A stretch of 64,000 nucleotides of DNA from Fibrisoma montanum (GTDB taxonomy: Bacteria > Bacteroidota > Bacteroidia > Cytophagales > Spirosomataceae), in contig NZ_QXED01000005.1 of the NCBI RefSeq assembly GCF_003583365.1, forward strand, positions 310,001-374,000, read 5' to 3'. Under the pieces are notes generated by a model. It saw only the letters and a list, made by a program, of their open reading frames with translations, was not told where the DNA came from and ran no database searches. The position numbers were made by a program, and so were the translations under genes. This document shows, in pieces, positions 8,148 through 16,392 of this stretch. The first letter of the stretch is position 1. Each line of letters starts with the position of its first letter.

Positions 8148-10772
8148 TTATTCGTTACGTAGTGATTTCACTGGGTTCATCAGGGCGGCTTTGACACTGT
8201 GGAAACTGACCGTCAATACCGTAATGACTAGCGCACCAGCACCCGCTGCAGCAAAAATCCACCAGGTAATGTCGGAGCGGTATTGATACTGCTGCAACCA
8301 ATTACTCATAAAGTAATAGGCCAGCGGGTATGCGATCAGCAACGAGATCATGACTAACACCACAAAGTCTTTCGAGAGTAGTTGCCATAAATTGATTACC
8401 GAAGCCCCCAGCACTTTGCGGACGCCAATCTCTTTCGTCCGTTGCTCAGCCATAAAGGAAGCCAAGCCGAATAAGCCAAGGCAAGAGATAAAGATTGCCA
8501 GAAAAGCAAAAACGGTGGATAGCTGGCCAATACGCTCTTCGGTGCGGAATTTCTGGTCGTATTCGTCGCTGGCAAACTTGTAATCGAACGGGCTACCGGG
8601 GTTGTATTTGCGAAAGACGGGTTCAATCCGATTCAACGCTTCGCTGGCACTCAGTTGAGGGTTCAGTTTGACGAGGATCAAGTTGGCCCAGTCGTAGTCG
8701 AGCAGGAAAACGGTCGGCTTAACCGGCTCAAAGGGCGAACTCATAAGCACGTCTTTTACCACGCCGACGATGGAATAAGTCTTGCCGTTCCACGTAACAA
8801 ACTCGCCAATCGGGTTTTTGAACCCCATAAATTTCACGGCTTTTTCATTGACGATTATGCCGAGTGAATCGGTCGAAAAATCGCGTGAAAAGTCACGCCC
8901 CTGCTTGAACTGCCAACCCACTGTCCGGCCGAAGTCATGCGTAACGGCAACCGTACCAAAATCACCTATCTGGTTATGAGCTTTACCTTTCCAGCTAAAA
9001 CTTGCGTCCGTTGCCCATAGATCGGTGGTTGGACTCGAAGTTTCAGCCATGTTTACGGCAGCACCAGTACGCATCAGTTCATTGCGGATTGCGTCATAAT
9101 GTCCGTAAAAATCAGGAGTGTTCATTAACACAGTGAGCAGTCCGCTTCGGTCGTACCCAACCGGGCGGTCTTTGGCGTGTTGGATCTGACGAAAAACGAT
9201 AGTGGTACCAATGATAAGGGTGATCGATACCGTGAATTGTACAACAACCAACGCTTTACGGGGAATGGATGCCAGCCGCCCAACGCGAACGGTTCCTTTC
9301 AGCACTTTGACCGGCTGGAAGGAGGATAAGTAGAACGCCGGATAACTACCGGCAATAAAACCAGTTAATAAGCTCAGACCTAGGCCGATACCCCAAAGCA
9401 CTGGATTCGTCCACGGAATAGACGTCTTTTTATCGGCAATCTCGTTAAACCACGGTAGGGCGAGTTGAACAAGCAACAAGGACAACGACAAGGCAAGCAA
9501 TACTACCAGAAACGACTCGCTAAAAAACTGAGTGACCAGCTGACTTCGTAACGAACCAACCGCCTTGCGAATCCCAACTTCTTTAGCGCGTTTCTCAGAT
9601 CGGGCAGTACTTAAATTCATGAAGTTGATACAGGCCAGCAGCAGCACGAATACACCGATGGTGCCAAAAAGCCAGACGAATTGAATACGTCCCCGAAGCA
9701 GTACACCGTTCTCCCAATCTGAATACAGGTGCCAGCGGGACATGGGGTGGAGTATCTCAACAGGATTGAATCGGGCTTCATCCTTGGCATGTCGGGCTTT
9801 AATTTTACTGATTTTTGCCGAAACGTGCTCGAAATCGGTATTCGGGGCAATCTCTACAAACAGTTGAAAGGAGTTGTTGCCCCAGTTGTTTTCTGAGCGT
9901 TTCACCCAGGGCTGATCGACCAGATATTGTTGCCATGAAAGCAGAAACGTGACCAGCCGGAATTCAGTGTTGTAAGGGAAGTCTTCATAAACGCCCGTCA
10001 CCTTAACGTACTGTTTATTATTTACTTTGATGATTTTGTTGATTGGATCAGCCGTGCCGAAAAGTGCATTAGCTACTGATTCCGACAGTAGAATAGAAGC
10101 CGGGTTGTCAAGCCCATTCTGACTCCCTTTCACCATCTTCAAGGGCAGCATTCGGGCAAACTCAGACTCAACGTAGTTCCCCATTTTGGTGAACTTGTTC
10201 TCTCCAAAAGCAAGAATGTACTCCTGTGTCCAGGACGAAAGCGCCAGATGTGTAAAATCACTGCTATGTTCGTTTTGTAGGGCGGCCCGAAGGGGAATAG
10301 CAATGGCATTTGATGTAAAGGTTGTTCCGTTTGTAGTTTGCTGTTCGATTACTCTGGCAATCCGGCTATAGTTCGCGTAATAGTTGTCGAACGACAATTC
10401 GTCGTAAATCCACAAACCAATCAACATGGCCACGGCCATACCAGTAGCTAAACCACCAATATTGATAGCAGAATAACCTTTGTGCCTGACCAGATTCCGG
10501 AAAGCGACTTTGAGATAGTTGCGGAGCATAGTAAGATTGGTTGGGTTTGGATACTCACTCGATTTACGCCTAATCACATAGGGCCTGACAAAGCCCAGCA
10601 CCTCGCGCCAGTAGCGCCACCGCGCCCGGCGCTCACCCACGCGCTCGACCTGATAAGCGAACTCCTCGTGCAGGTCGCCCTGTAGGGTTTCCAGCCGGTG
10701 CGGAGCCACGAACCATTCCAACAGGCGGTCGGCGGTGCGTGGAGGGCGAGGGGGTTGGGGCGTGGGGTTCAT
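8148..10772 (-). CDS. FtsX/MacB-type permease with prefix domain (array 1; sister of the 19.1 kb gene)
   Basis: 874 residues. Prefix domain 1-70 with a shorter leader (MNPTPQPPRPP) than its neighbours, internal Met before LRNYLKVAFRNLVRHKGYS, TM1 (GMAVAMLIGLWIYDELSFD) and the usual two FtsX units, ending MNPVKSLRNE. Its body is much closer to the permease at 19091-21706 (both have INIGGLA, IGLW and KRAKEVGIRKAVGSLR) than to the adjacent genes, so the array was not built by simple neighbour-to-neighbour duplication. Confidence 0.9.
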   Translation of the reverse strand: MNPTPQPPRPPRTADRLLEWFVAPHRLETLQGDLHEEFAYQVERVGERRARWRYWREVLGFVRPYVIRRKSSEYPNPTNLTMLRNYLKVAFRNLVRHKGYSAINIGGLATGMAVAMLIGLWIYDELSFDNYYANYSRIARVIEQQTTNGTTFTSNAIAIPLRAALQNEHSSDFTHLALSSWTQEYILAFGENKFTKMGNYVESEFARMLPLKMVKGSQNGLDNPASILLSESVANALFGTADPINKIIKVNNKQYVKVTGVYEDFPYNTEFRLVTFLLSWQQYLVDQPWVKRSENNWGNNSFQLFVEIAPNTDFEHVSAKISKIKARHAKDEARFNPVEILHPMSRWHLYSDWENGVLLRGRIQFVWLFGTIGVFVLLLACINFMNLSTARSEKRAKEVGIRKAVGSLRSQLVTQFFSESFLVVLLALSLSLLLVQLALPWFNEIADKKTSIPWTNPVLWGIGLGLSLLTGFIAGSYPAFYLSSFQPVKVLKGTVRVGRLASIPRKALVVVQFTVSITLIIGTTIVFRQIQHAKDRPVGYDRSGLLTVLMNTPDFYGHYDAIRNELMRTGAAVNMAETSSPTTDLWATDASFSWKGKAHNQIGDFGTVAVTHDFGRTVGWQFKQGRDFSRDFSTDSLGIIVNEKAVKFMGFKNPIGEFVTWNGKTYSIVGVVKDVLMSSPFEPVKPTVFLLDYDWANLILVKLNPQLSASEALNRIEPVFRKYNPGSPFDYKFASDEYDQKFRTEERIGQLSTVFAFLAIFISCLGLFGLASFMAEQRTKEIGVRKVLGASVINLWQLLSKDFVVLVMISLLIAYPLAYYFMSNWLQQYQYRSDITWWIFAAAGAGALVITVLTVSFHSVKAALMNPVKSLRNE

Positions 10773-10868
10773 GGCAAAGGGTTTAGGGCAAAGGGTTTAG
10801 GGCTGGGGGCGTAGGGCGGGGGGCGGACTTGGTATTCCCCTTCGCCCTATGACCCCTGCTCCAGGCGT
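10773..10868. repeat. Array spacer palindrome 3
   Basis: Spacer of the same family. The element AAAGGGTTTAGGGC is present twice in tandem, suggesting slippage or partial duplication. The C-rich arm is degenerate (CGCCCTATGACCCCTG). Confidence 0.6.
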
Positions 10869-13553
10869 TTATTCGTTACGTAGCGATTTCACCGGGTTCA
10901 TCAGAGCCGCTTTGATAGCTTGAAAACAGACGGTTAAGATGGTGACTACCGTAGCCAGTACACCGGCCAGGGCAAACATCCACCACTCAATGTCAATCTT
11001 GTAGGCAAAACCTTGTAGCCATTGATGCATGCCGTACCAGGCAATGGGCGAGGCAATAATAATGGCGACCAGGACCAGTTTAAGGAAATCTTTGCTCAAC
11101 AACGCTACGATGCTGGCTACTGACGCGCCGAGGATTTTGCGGACGCCGATTTCTTTAGTGCGTTGAGTGGATATAAGGGTCGCCAACCCAAATAAACCAA
11201 AGCATGAAATCAGAATGGATACCGCCGTGGCCAAGTTGATGATCCGGCTTTGGGCCATCTCATTTTGATAAAAATCGGCTAACTGAGCGTCGTAAAACCG
11301 ATACTCAAATGGTTCATCCGGATAGAATTCCTTCCATTTGGTGGCTGCCTGTTCAAGGGTCTGTTGCCAGTAAGCCGGTTTATCAAAGGCTAATTTTATG
11401 TTGACGGTTAGAAGGTTACTTTTCGTCATTAACAGTACCGTTGGCGAAATCTTTTCGTGGAACGATTGACTATGGAAATCTTTTACAACGCCAACTACTG
11501 GAAACGAGGCTCCTTCTTCTTCAGTCAGAATTTTTCCGACTGCATCTTTGGGCTGCTTAAAGCCGAAAGCTTTCGCGGCCGCTTCATTGATGACATACTC
11601 ACGAATAGTATCGCTGGGTAAAACATTACGCCCAGCTAACAGAGGTATTCCGTAAAACTTGAGGTAATCAGTATCTATAAATTTTCGATAGAGCGATACA
11701 GATACTTTGCCTTTTTTGCCTTGGTAACTCCAGACGTTATTATTAAAGTAGTCCGTTGCGGGGGCATCTCCGAGACTTATAGCTGCTATTCCGGGCAACT
11801 TCTGGAGTTCGGTTTTCAATACAAACCGGCGCCCTTCGTCTTTGTAGTCCCAATACGGTGTTCGCGCCAGTACTACTGCTTCCCGGTTAAAACCCATTGG
11901 CTGACCGAGCGCAAAACGGAGTTGTTGCCCCATTAGTAACGTACCGACAATGAAGGTTTGTGAAATGATAAACTGAAAGACAATTAAGCTTTTACGTAAT
12001 GTAAGCGTTGAGGATCCAAGACCAATTCCCAGTCGCTTCTGTAATCCAGCAAGGGGTTGTAAACGGGCGATAAGCCAGCCAGGGTAGATGCCTGCTAGAC
12101 TGGTTACGACCAATGATAAGACAATCGCAAAACTAATAGCGAGTGGTGGATTGGTGTACTCGGCCGTTCCAGCAGGAAGCAGATCACCGAAGCCCGTAAA
12201 AAACAGGTTCGTCAGAGCGAAAGCGATAAGCATTGCCAGCGAAACCACCAGCAGCGTCTCACATAAAAAGTGGACGACCAGCAGCCAGCGGCTGCTGCCA
12301 AGCGTCTTACGAATGCTGATTTCCCGGGCGCGTTGCGGTACTAAAGCCGTGACCAGATTAACGTAATTGATAGTGGCTAATAGGAGAATAAATCCAGCCA
12401 GACTCATCAATCCGTACAATAGCTCTTTACTGGCGGTACGAGAATCGTTGGCGTAGTCGGCGTCAAAGTGCAAATCAGATAGAGGCTGAAGCAGATGCCA
12501 TCGGGTAAAAGGTACACCTTCTTTGTGGATAGTAGCTGTGTATTTTTGGGCAAGGGCGTTTAGGCGTCGTTCGACTGCCGACGGCTGCGCGTTCGCATTG
12601 AGCCTCACGAAGACTTGCGTAGTAGCACTAACTTCCCCCCACTCACTGACATCGGGTGTTAGGCGCATTGAGGAAAGAGAAAGAAATTCATGGCCGACAA
12701 AGTCTGTGTTGATGGGCGGGTCAGTCACCACACCTGCCACTCGAACCCGTAGCGTGTCCCAATAGATTATTTCCTGACCAATTACCTCTTTTGACGACAT
12801 CCCTGGAAAATATTGGGTAGCCCGGTTTTGGGTCAGAATTACCTGATATGGCTGGGAAAGTGCAGCAGCCGACCCAATTAAAAACGTGTTGGAGACCAGC
12901 GAGAAATAGTCCGGCTCGGTCGCGAAAATTCCTTTCGGTTTTTTGACGTTCTGAATTCCTTTTTTCGGTCGGAGTACCTGAAGATTCTGCATTCGCTGTT
13001 CAAACACCGGTACGGACAAGTCTGCACCGGGCAATTGAGCGCGTATAACGTTTAGCATTGGTATTGGTACACCAGGATTGCCTGATTCTTTGCCGTCGAA
13101 AATAGACCGGCTCACAACCCGGTAGATTCGATCATGGGCTGGGTGATTCGTGTTAAAGCTGAATTCGAAACTTGCCATTCGGTACACAACCCAACAAGTC
13201 GCTAATCCAATGCTTAGGCCCAGTACATTCAACAGAGTAACCATGCGATTGTACCATAGTTGGCGCAGCGTAATTTTAAGATAGTTCCGGATCATGTCGA
13301 AGTTGGTTGGGGTTGGATACTCACTCGATTTACGCTTAATCACATAGGGCCTAATGAATCCCAGCACCTCGCGCCAGTAGCGCCACCTGGCCCGCTGTTC
13401 ACCCACGCGCCCGACCTGGTAGGCAAACTCCTCGTGGAGGTCACCTTGCAGGGTCTCCAGCCGGTGGGGAGCTACGAACCATTCCAACAGGCGGTCGGCC
13501 AGGCGGGGTGGGGTAGGGCGGTCCGGCGATCCGGCAGGGGGCTTAGGGTTCAT
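10869..13553 (-). CDS. FtsX/MacB-type permease with prefix domain (array 1)
   Basis: 894 residues. Prefix 1-75 with the common leader (MNPKPPAGSPDRPTPPRLAD), then the permease core starting IRNYLKITLRQLWYNRM. The first periplasmic domain has the sequence IIYWDTLRVRVAGVV, shared with the permease at 25613-28300 (IYWDSIRVSVAGVV), so this subtype exists in both arrays. The second unit ends with STQRTKEIGVRKILGAS and tail MNPVKSLRNE. Inner-membrane protein; no nucleotide-binding domain in the gene or beside it. Confidence 0.9.
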   Translation of the reverse strand: MNPKPPAGSPDRPTPPRLADRLLEWFVAPHRLETLQGDLHEEFAYQVGRVGEQRARWRYWREVLGFIRPYVIKRKSSEYPTPTNFDMIRNYLKITLRQLWYNRMVTLLNVLGLSIGLATCWVVYRMASFEFSFNTNHPAHDRIYRVVSRSIFDGKESGNPGVPIPMLNVIRAQLPGADLSVPVFEQRMQNLQVLRPKKGIQNVKKPKGIFATEPDYFSLVSNTFLIGSAAALSQPYQVILTQNRATQYFPGMSSKEVIGQEIIYWDTLRVRVAGVVTDPPINTDFVGHEFLSLSSMRLTPDVSEWGEVSATTQVFVRLNANAQPSAVERRLNALAQKYTATIHKEGVPFTRWHLLQPLSDLHFDADYANDSRTASKELLYGLMSLAGFILLLATINYVNLVTALVPQRAREISIRKTLGSSRWLLVVHFLCETLLVVSLAMLIAFALTNLFFTGFGDLLPAGTAEYTNPPLAISFAIVLSLVVTSLAGIYPGWLIARLQPLAGLQKRLGIGLGSSTLTLRKSLIVFQFIISQTFIVGTLLMGQQLRFALGQPMGFNREAVVLARTPYWDYKDEGRRFVLKTELQKLPGIAAISLGDAPATDYFNNNVWSYQGKKGKVSVSLYRKFIDTDYLKFYGIPLLAGRNVLPSDTIREYVINEAAAKAFGFKQPKDAVGKILTEEEGASFPVVGVVKDFHSQSFHEKISPTVLLMTKSNLLTVNIKLAFDKPAYWQQTLEQAATKWKEFYPDEPFEYRFYDAQLADFYQNEMAQSRIINLATAVSILISCFGLFGLATLISTQRTKEIGVRKILGASVASIVALLSKDFLKLVLVAIIIASPIAWYGMHQWLQGFAYKIDIEWWMFALAGVLATVVTILTVCFQAIKAALMNPVKSLRNE

Positions 13554-13637
13554 GGCAAAGGGTTTAGGGCTGGGGGCGTAGGGCGGGGAGCCGGACTTGG
13601 TAGTACCCTTCGCCCTACACCCCCTGCCCCAAGCAAT
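13554..13637. repeat. Array spacer palindrome 4
   Basis: Same family: AAAGGGTTTAGGGCTGGGGG arm facing CGCCCTACACCCCCTGCCCC. The + strand carries several G-runs that could fold as a G-quadruplex. Confidence 0.65.
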
Positions 13638-16316
13638 TTATTCGTTACGTAAGGACTTCACTGGGTTCATCAGAGCCGCCTTAGCACTTTGGATGCTGAC
13701 CGTTAGCAAGGCTACAAATAGAGCGAATACACCCGCTAGAGCGAACACCCCCCACTCAATGGAAACCTTATAAGCAAAGTCTTGCAACCAGCGGTTCACT
13801 GCGTACCAGGCAACGGGAGAGGCAATTACGATAGCGACCAAGACCAGTTTTAAAAAATCTTTGGAAAGTAATGCGACGATGCTGGCGACCGATGCGCCGA
13901 GTACTTTGCGAATGCCAATTTCTTTCTGACGTTGCTCTGTAGAAAGGGCTGTTATACCTAACAAACCCATACAGGAAATCAGGATGCTCAGACCCGAAAT
14001 TATCGACATGAACTGTAGCGCCTTTGTATCGTTGCGGTAAAGCGCTTCGAACTCTTCGTCCATGAATGAATAAAACAAGGGCTGGTCGGGGAAAGCAGAT
14101 TTGAACGCTGCTATGGCTTGGTTCAACGCCGGGACAGCTTGACCAGGTTGCGTTTCGATTAGAAAAGAGCGGCTGTTGGGTAAGTTGGCTTTTATGACTA
14201 CCGGACCAATCTTTTCATGCATGTTTTGATAGTAAAAATCTTTAACTACCCCAATAATGACGCCCTCATTAAACCGTTTCCCAATAACGGGTTGGGTTAA
14301 GCCGAACTGCTTGACGGCGGTCTCATTAAGAATTGTGTTTTCTTTGTCCGAACTGATCGCTTTATCAAACCACCGACCTTGCACTAGTTTGAATTTCATG
14401 ATCGTATTGAGATCCGAGTCCGCTCCGTAACTGACGTAAGAGGGTTGGTAGTCGGGAGAACGACCGTCCCAGTCAATACCCCCCGATATTCTATAGCCAT
14501 CATTGACGACGGATTCCAGATTCATTCGCGCCACCTGTTTTATAGCCGCTTGGGTCAAAAGGTGCTGCTTCAAAGCTTCCAGCCGAAACTGTAACTTTTT
14601 GGTTTGTTCCTGAGCTTGCTCGAAGCTGGAAATTACTACGTGTTCATCGGGGACCTGGATGGTCAACAACTGACTGCGATTGTAGGCGTTGTGCTGCCGT
14701 TGCATATACTCAATCTGCCGGTACACGACAATTACCCCGATCACCATAAGAACGGTAATGCTGAATTGCACCGTTATCAGGCCTTTGCGAATGGAAGTGT
14801 TCCTGACCTGGAAGAGTCCGGCTCCTCTAAACAGATTGAGAGGATTAATGGAAGAGAGTAGCAACGCTGGATAGACACTGATGAGCAATAAAGTAACTAC
14901 CCACGTTCCAAGCAGTAGTTTACTAATATGCCATTCGGTCAGATCAAAGATGAATTGTTTATTGGTAAAAGTATTGAACGCCGGAAGACAAACGTTTGCC
15001 AGTAGGACGGACAGCATAATAGCAATAAGGCTGATTAACGCCGATTCAGCCATGATTTGACTGAATAACTGACTACGACCAGCCCCAACTATCTTTCGAA
15101 TACCGATTTCCTTGGAACGTATCCCCGTTCTGGCAATGGACAAATTCACATAGTTAACGCAGGCGCTCACTAGTAACACCAGAGCTAGCAGTGTGAAGAT
15201 GTTCACATTCCGAACGTCAGTATGTTCGAACGCTGTGATGTTGAAGTTCGTCTGGAAATGGAGTGCTTGTAAAGGGAGAAGGGATGGAGACAGGTCATCT
15301 TTATCTCGATTTGCTTTGTACAGGGCAGCAATCGCCTGTGCTGTCTGGGTTGGGTTAGCCGACGGGCGGAGCCGGACGAATGTTTTGTGAGTAGGGTACA
15401 ACCAGTATTGTGCTTCCTCTCGCTGGGTTTTGGTGATAAGTTTTACCGATAGTGGAATATAAACATCGAATTGAAAGCTGGAATTGACGGGATTATCTTT
15501 GACAACGGCCTGAACCACGTATTCCGTTGAGTCAATACGTATTCGTCTGCCCGTAACATTGATATCATTGAAAAGCTGCCGGGCTTTTGATTGTGTCAGC
15601 ATCAGGCTGTATGGATGGGCAAGAAAAGACTGCCAGCTTCCAGCCAGAAACTCATAACGAAACATCCGAAACCAGTCTTGATCTACATAGACAGTAAATT
15701 CCTCTGTGAAGTAGTTGCCATTAACGTTTAACGTTACTTCGTTTTTCTGTGACCTGGCCATGTGGGTAACCAGTTCAACGTCAGGCAACTGTTGCCTCAT
15801 AGCAGCTGCCAGTAGATAAGGACTATTTTCCACAATAACATTCTGAGCGATGTCTGACTGGTGCTGATTAGTAACCAGAAAAATCCGATCGATACTTGAG
15901 TGATAGGTATCAAACCGTAACTCGTTTTGCACCCACATCATAATCAGGATGGCTGCGGTTATTGCTACAGATAGGCTACCAACGCTTAATACACTGTGCA
16001 TCTTTTGATTGATGCTGTTGCGCCAGGCGATTTTGAAATAATTACGTAGCATAACAGAACTTAGTAAAAAAGGACTTGTGTACTCACTTTTAGCACGCTT
16101 AATCACATAGGGCCTAATGAATCCCAGCACCTCGCGCCAGTAGCGCCACCTGGCCCGTTGCTCACCCACGCGCCCGACCTGGTAGGCAAACTCCTCGTGG
16201 AGGTCACCTTGCAGGGTCTCCAGCCGGTGGGGAGCTACGAACCATTCCAACAGGCGGTCGGCCAGGCGGGGTGGGGTAGGGCGGTCCGGCGATCCGGCAG
16301 GGGGCTTAGGGTTCAT
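13638..16316 (-). CDS. FtsX/MacB-type permease with prefix domain (array 1, most divergent core)
   Basis: 892 residues. The prefix is almost identical to that of the 10.9 kb gene, but the core is the most divergent of the array: RNYFKIAWRNSINQKMHSVL, TM1 SVAITAAILIMMWVQNEL, then a first periplasmic domain with few shared motifs. The second half carries EQRQKEIGIRKVLGAS and the common tail MNPVKSLRNE. A near-identical prefix on a divergent core suggests exchange of the 5' end between array members. Confidence 0.9.
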   Translation of the reverse strand: MNPKPPAGSPDRPTPPRLADRLLEWFVAPHRLETLQGDLHEEFAYQVGRVGEQRARWRYWREVLGFIRPYVIKRAKSEYTSPFLLSSVMLRNYFKIAWRNSINQKMHSVLSVGSLSVAITAAILIMMWVQNELRFDTYHSSIDRIFLVTNQHQSDIAQNVIVENSPYLLAAAMRQQLPDVELVTHMARSQKNEVTLNVNGNYFTEEFTVYVDQDWFRMFRYEFLAGSWQSFLAHPYSLMLTQSKARQLFNDINVTGRRIRIDSTEYVVQAVVKDNPVNSSFQFDVYIPLSVKLITKTQREEAQYWLYPTHKTFVRLRPSANPTQTAQAIAALYKANRDKDDLSPSLLPLQALHFQTNFNITAFEHTDVRNVNIFTLLALVLLVSACVNYVNLSIARTGIRSKEIGIRKIVGAGRSQLFSQIMAESALISLIAIMLSVLLANVCLPAFNTFTNKQFIFDLTEWHISKLLLGTWVVTLLLISVYPALLLSSINPLNLFRGAGLFQVRNTSIRKGLITVQFSITVLMVIGVIVVYRQIEYMQRQHNAYNRSQLLTIQVPDEHVVISSFEQAQEQTKKLQFRLEALKQHLLTQAAIKQVARMNLESVVNDGYRISGGIDWDGRSPDYQPSYVSYGADSDLNTIMKFKLVQGRWFDKAISSDKENTILNETAVKQFGLTQPVIGKRFNEGVIIGVVKDFYYQNMHEKIGPVVIKANLPNSRSFLIETQPGQAVPALNQAIAAFKSAFPDQPLFYSFMDEEFEALYRNDTKALQFMSIISGLSILISCMGLLGITALSTEQRQKEIGIRKVLGASVASIVALLSKDFLKLVLVAIVIASPVAWYAVNRWLQDFAYKVSIEWGVFALAGVFALFVALLTVSIQSAKAALMNPVKSLRNE

Positions 16317-16392
16317 GGCAAAGGGTTTAGGGCTGGGGGCGTAGGGCCGGACTTGGTATTAGCCTTCGCCCTATGCCCCTGCCCCCAGCTAT
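16317..16392. repeat. Array spacer palindrome 5
   Basis: Shortened member of the family (AAAGGGTTTAGGGCTGGGGG arm, partly lost C-rich arm CGCCCTATGCCCCTGCCCCC). Confidence 0.6.

Noticed and set aside
10773-10868. GGGTTTAGGG units considered as telomere-like repeats.
   Set aside because: They are part of the array spacer palindrome and occur once or twice per spacer, not in long runs.
13260-13652. Antisense open frames that recur at the 5' end of every permease gene.
   Set aside because: They repeat only because the prefix-coding sequence repeats. They show no domain and no ribosome-binding site.
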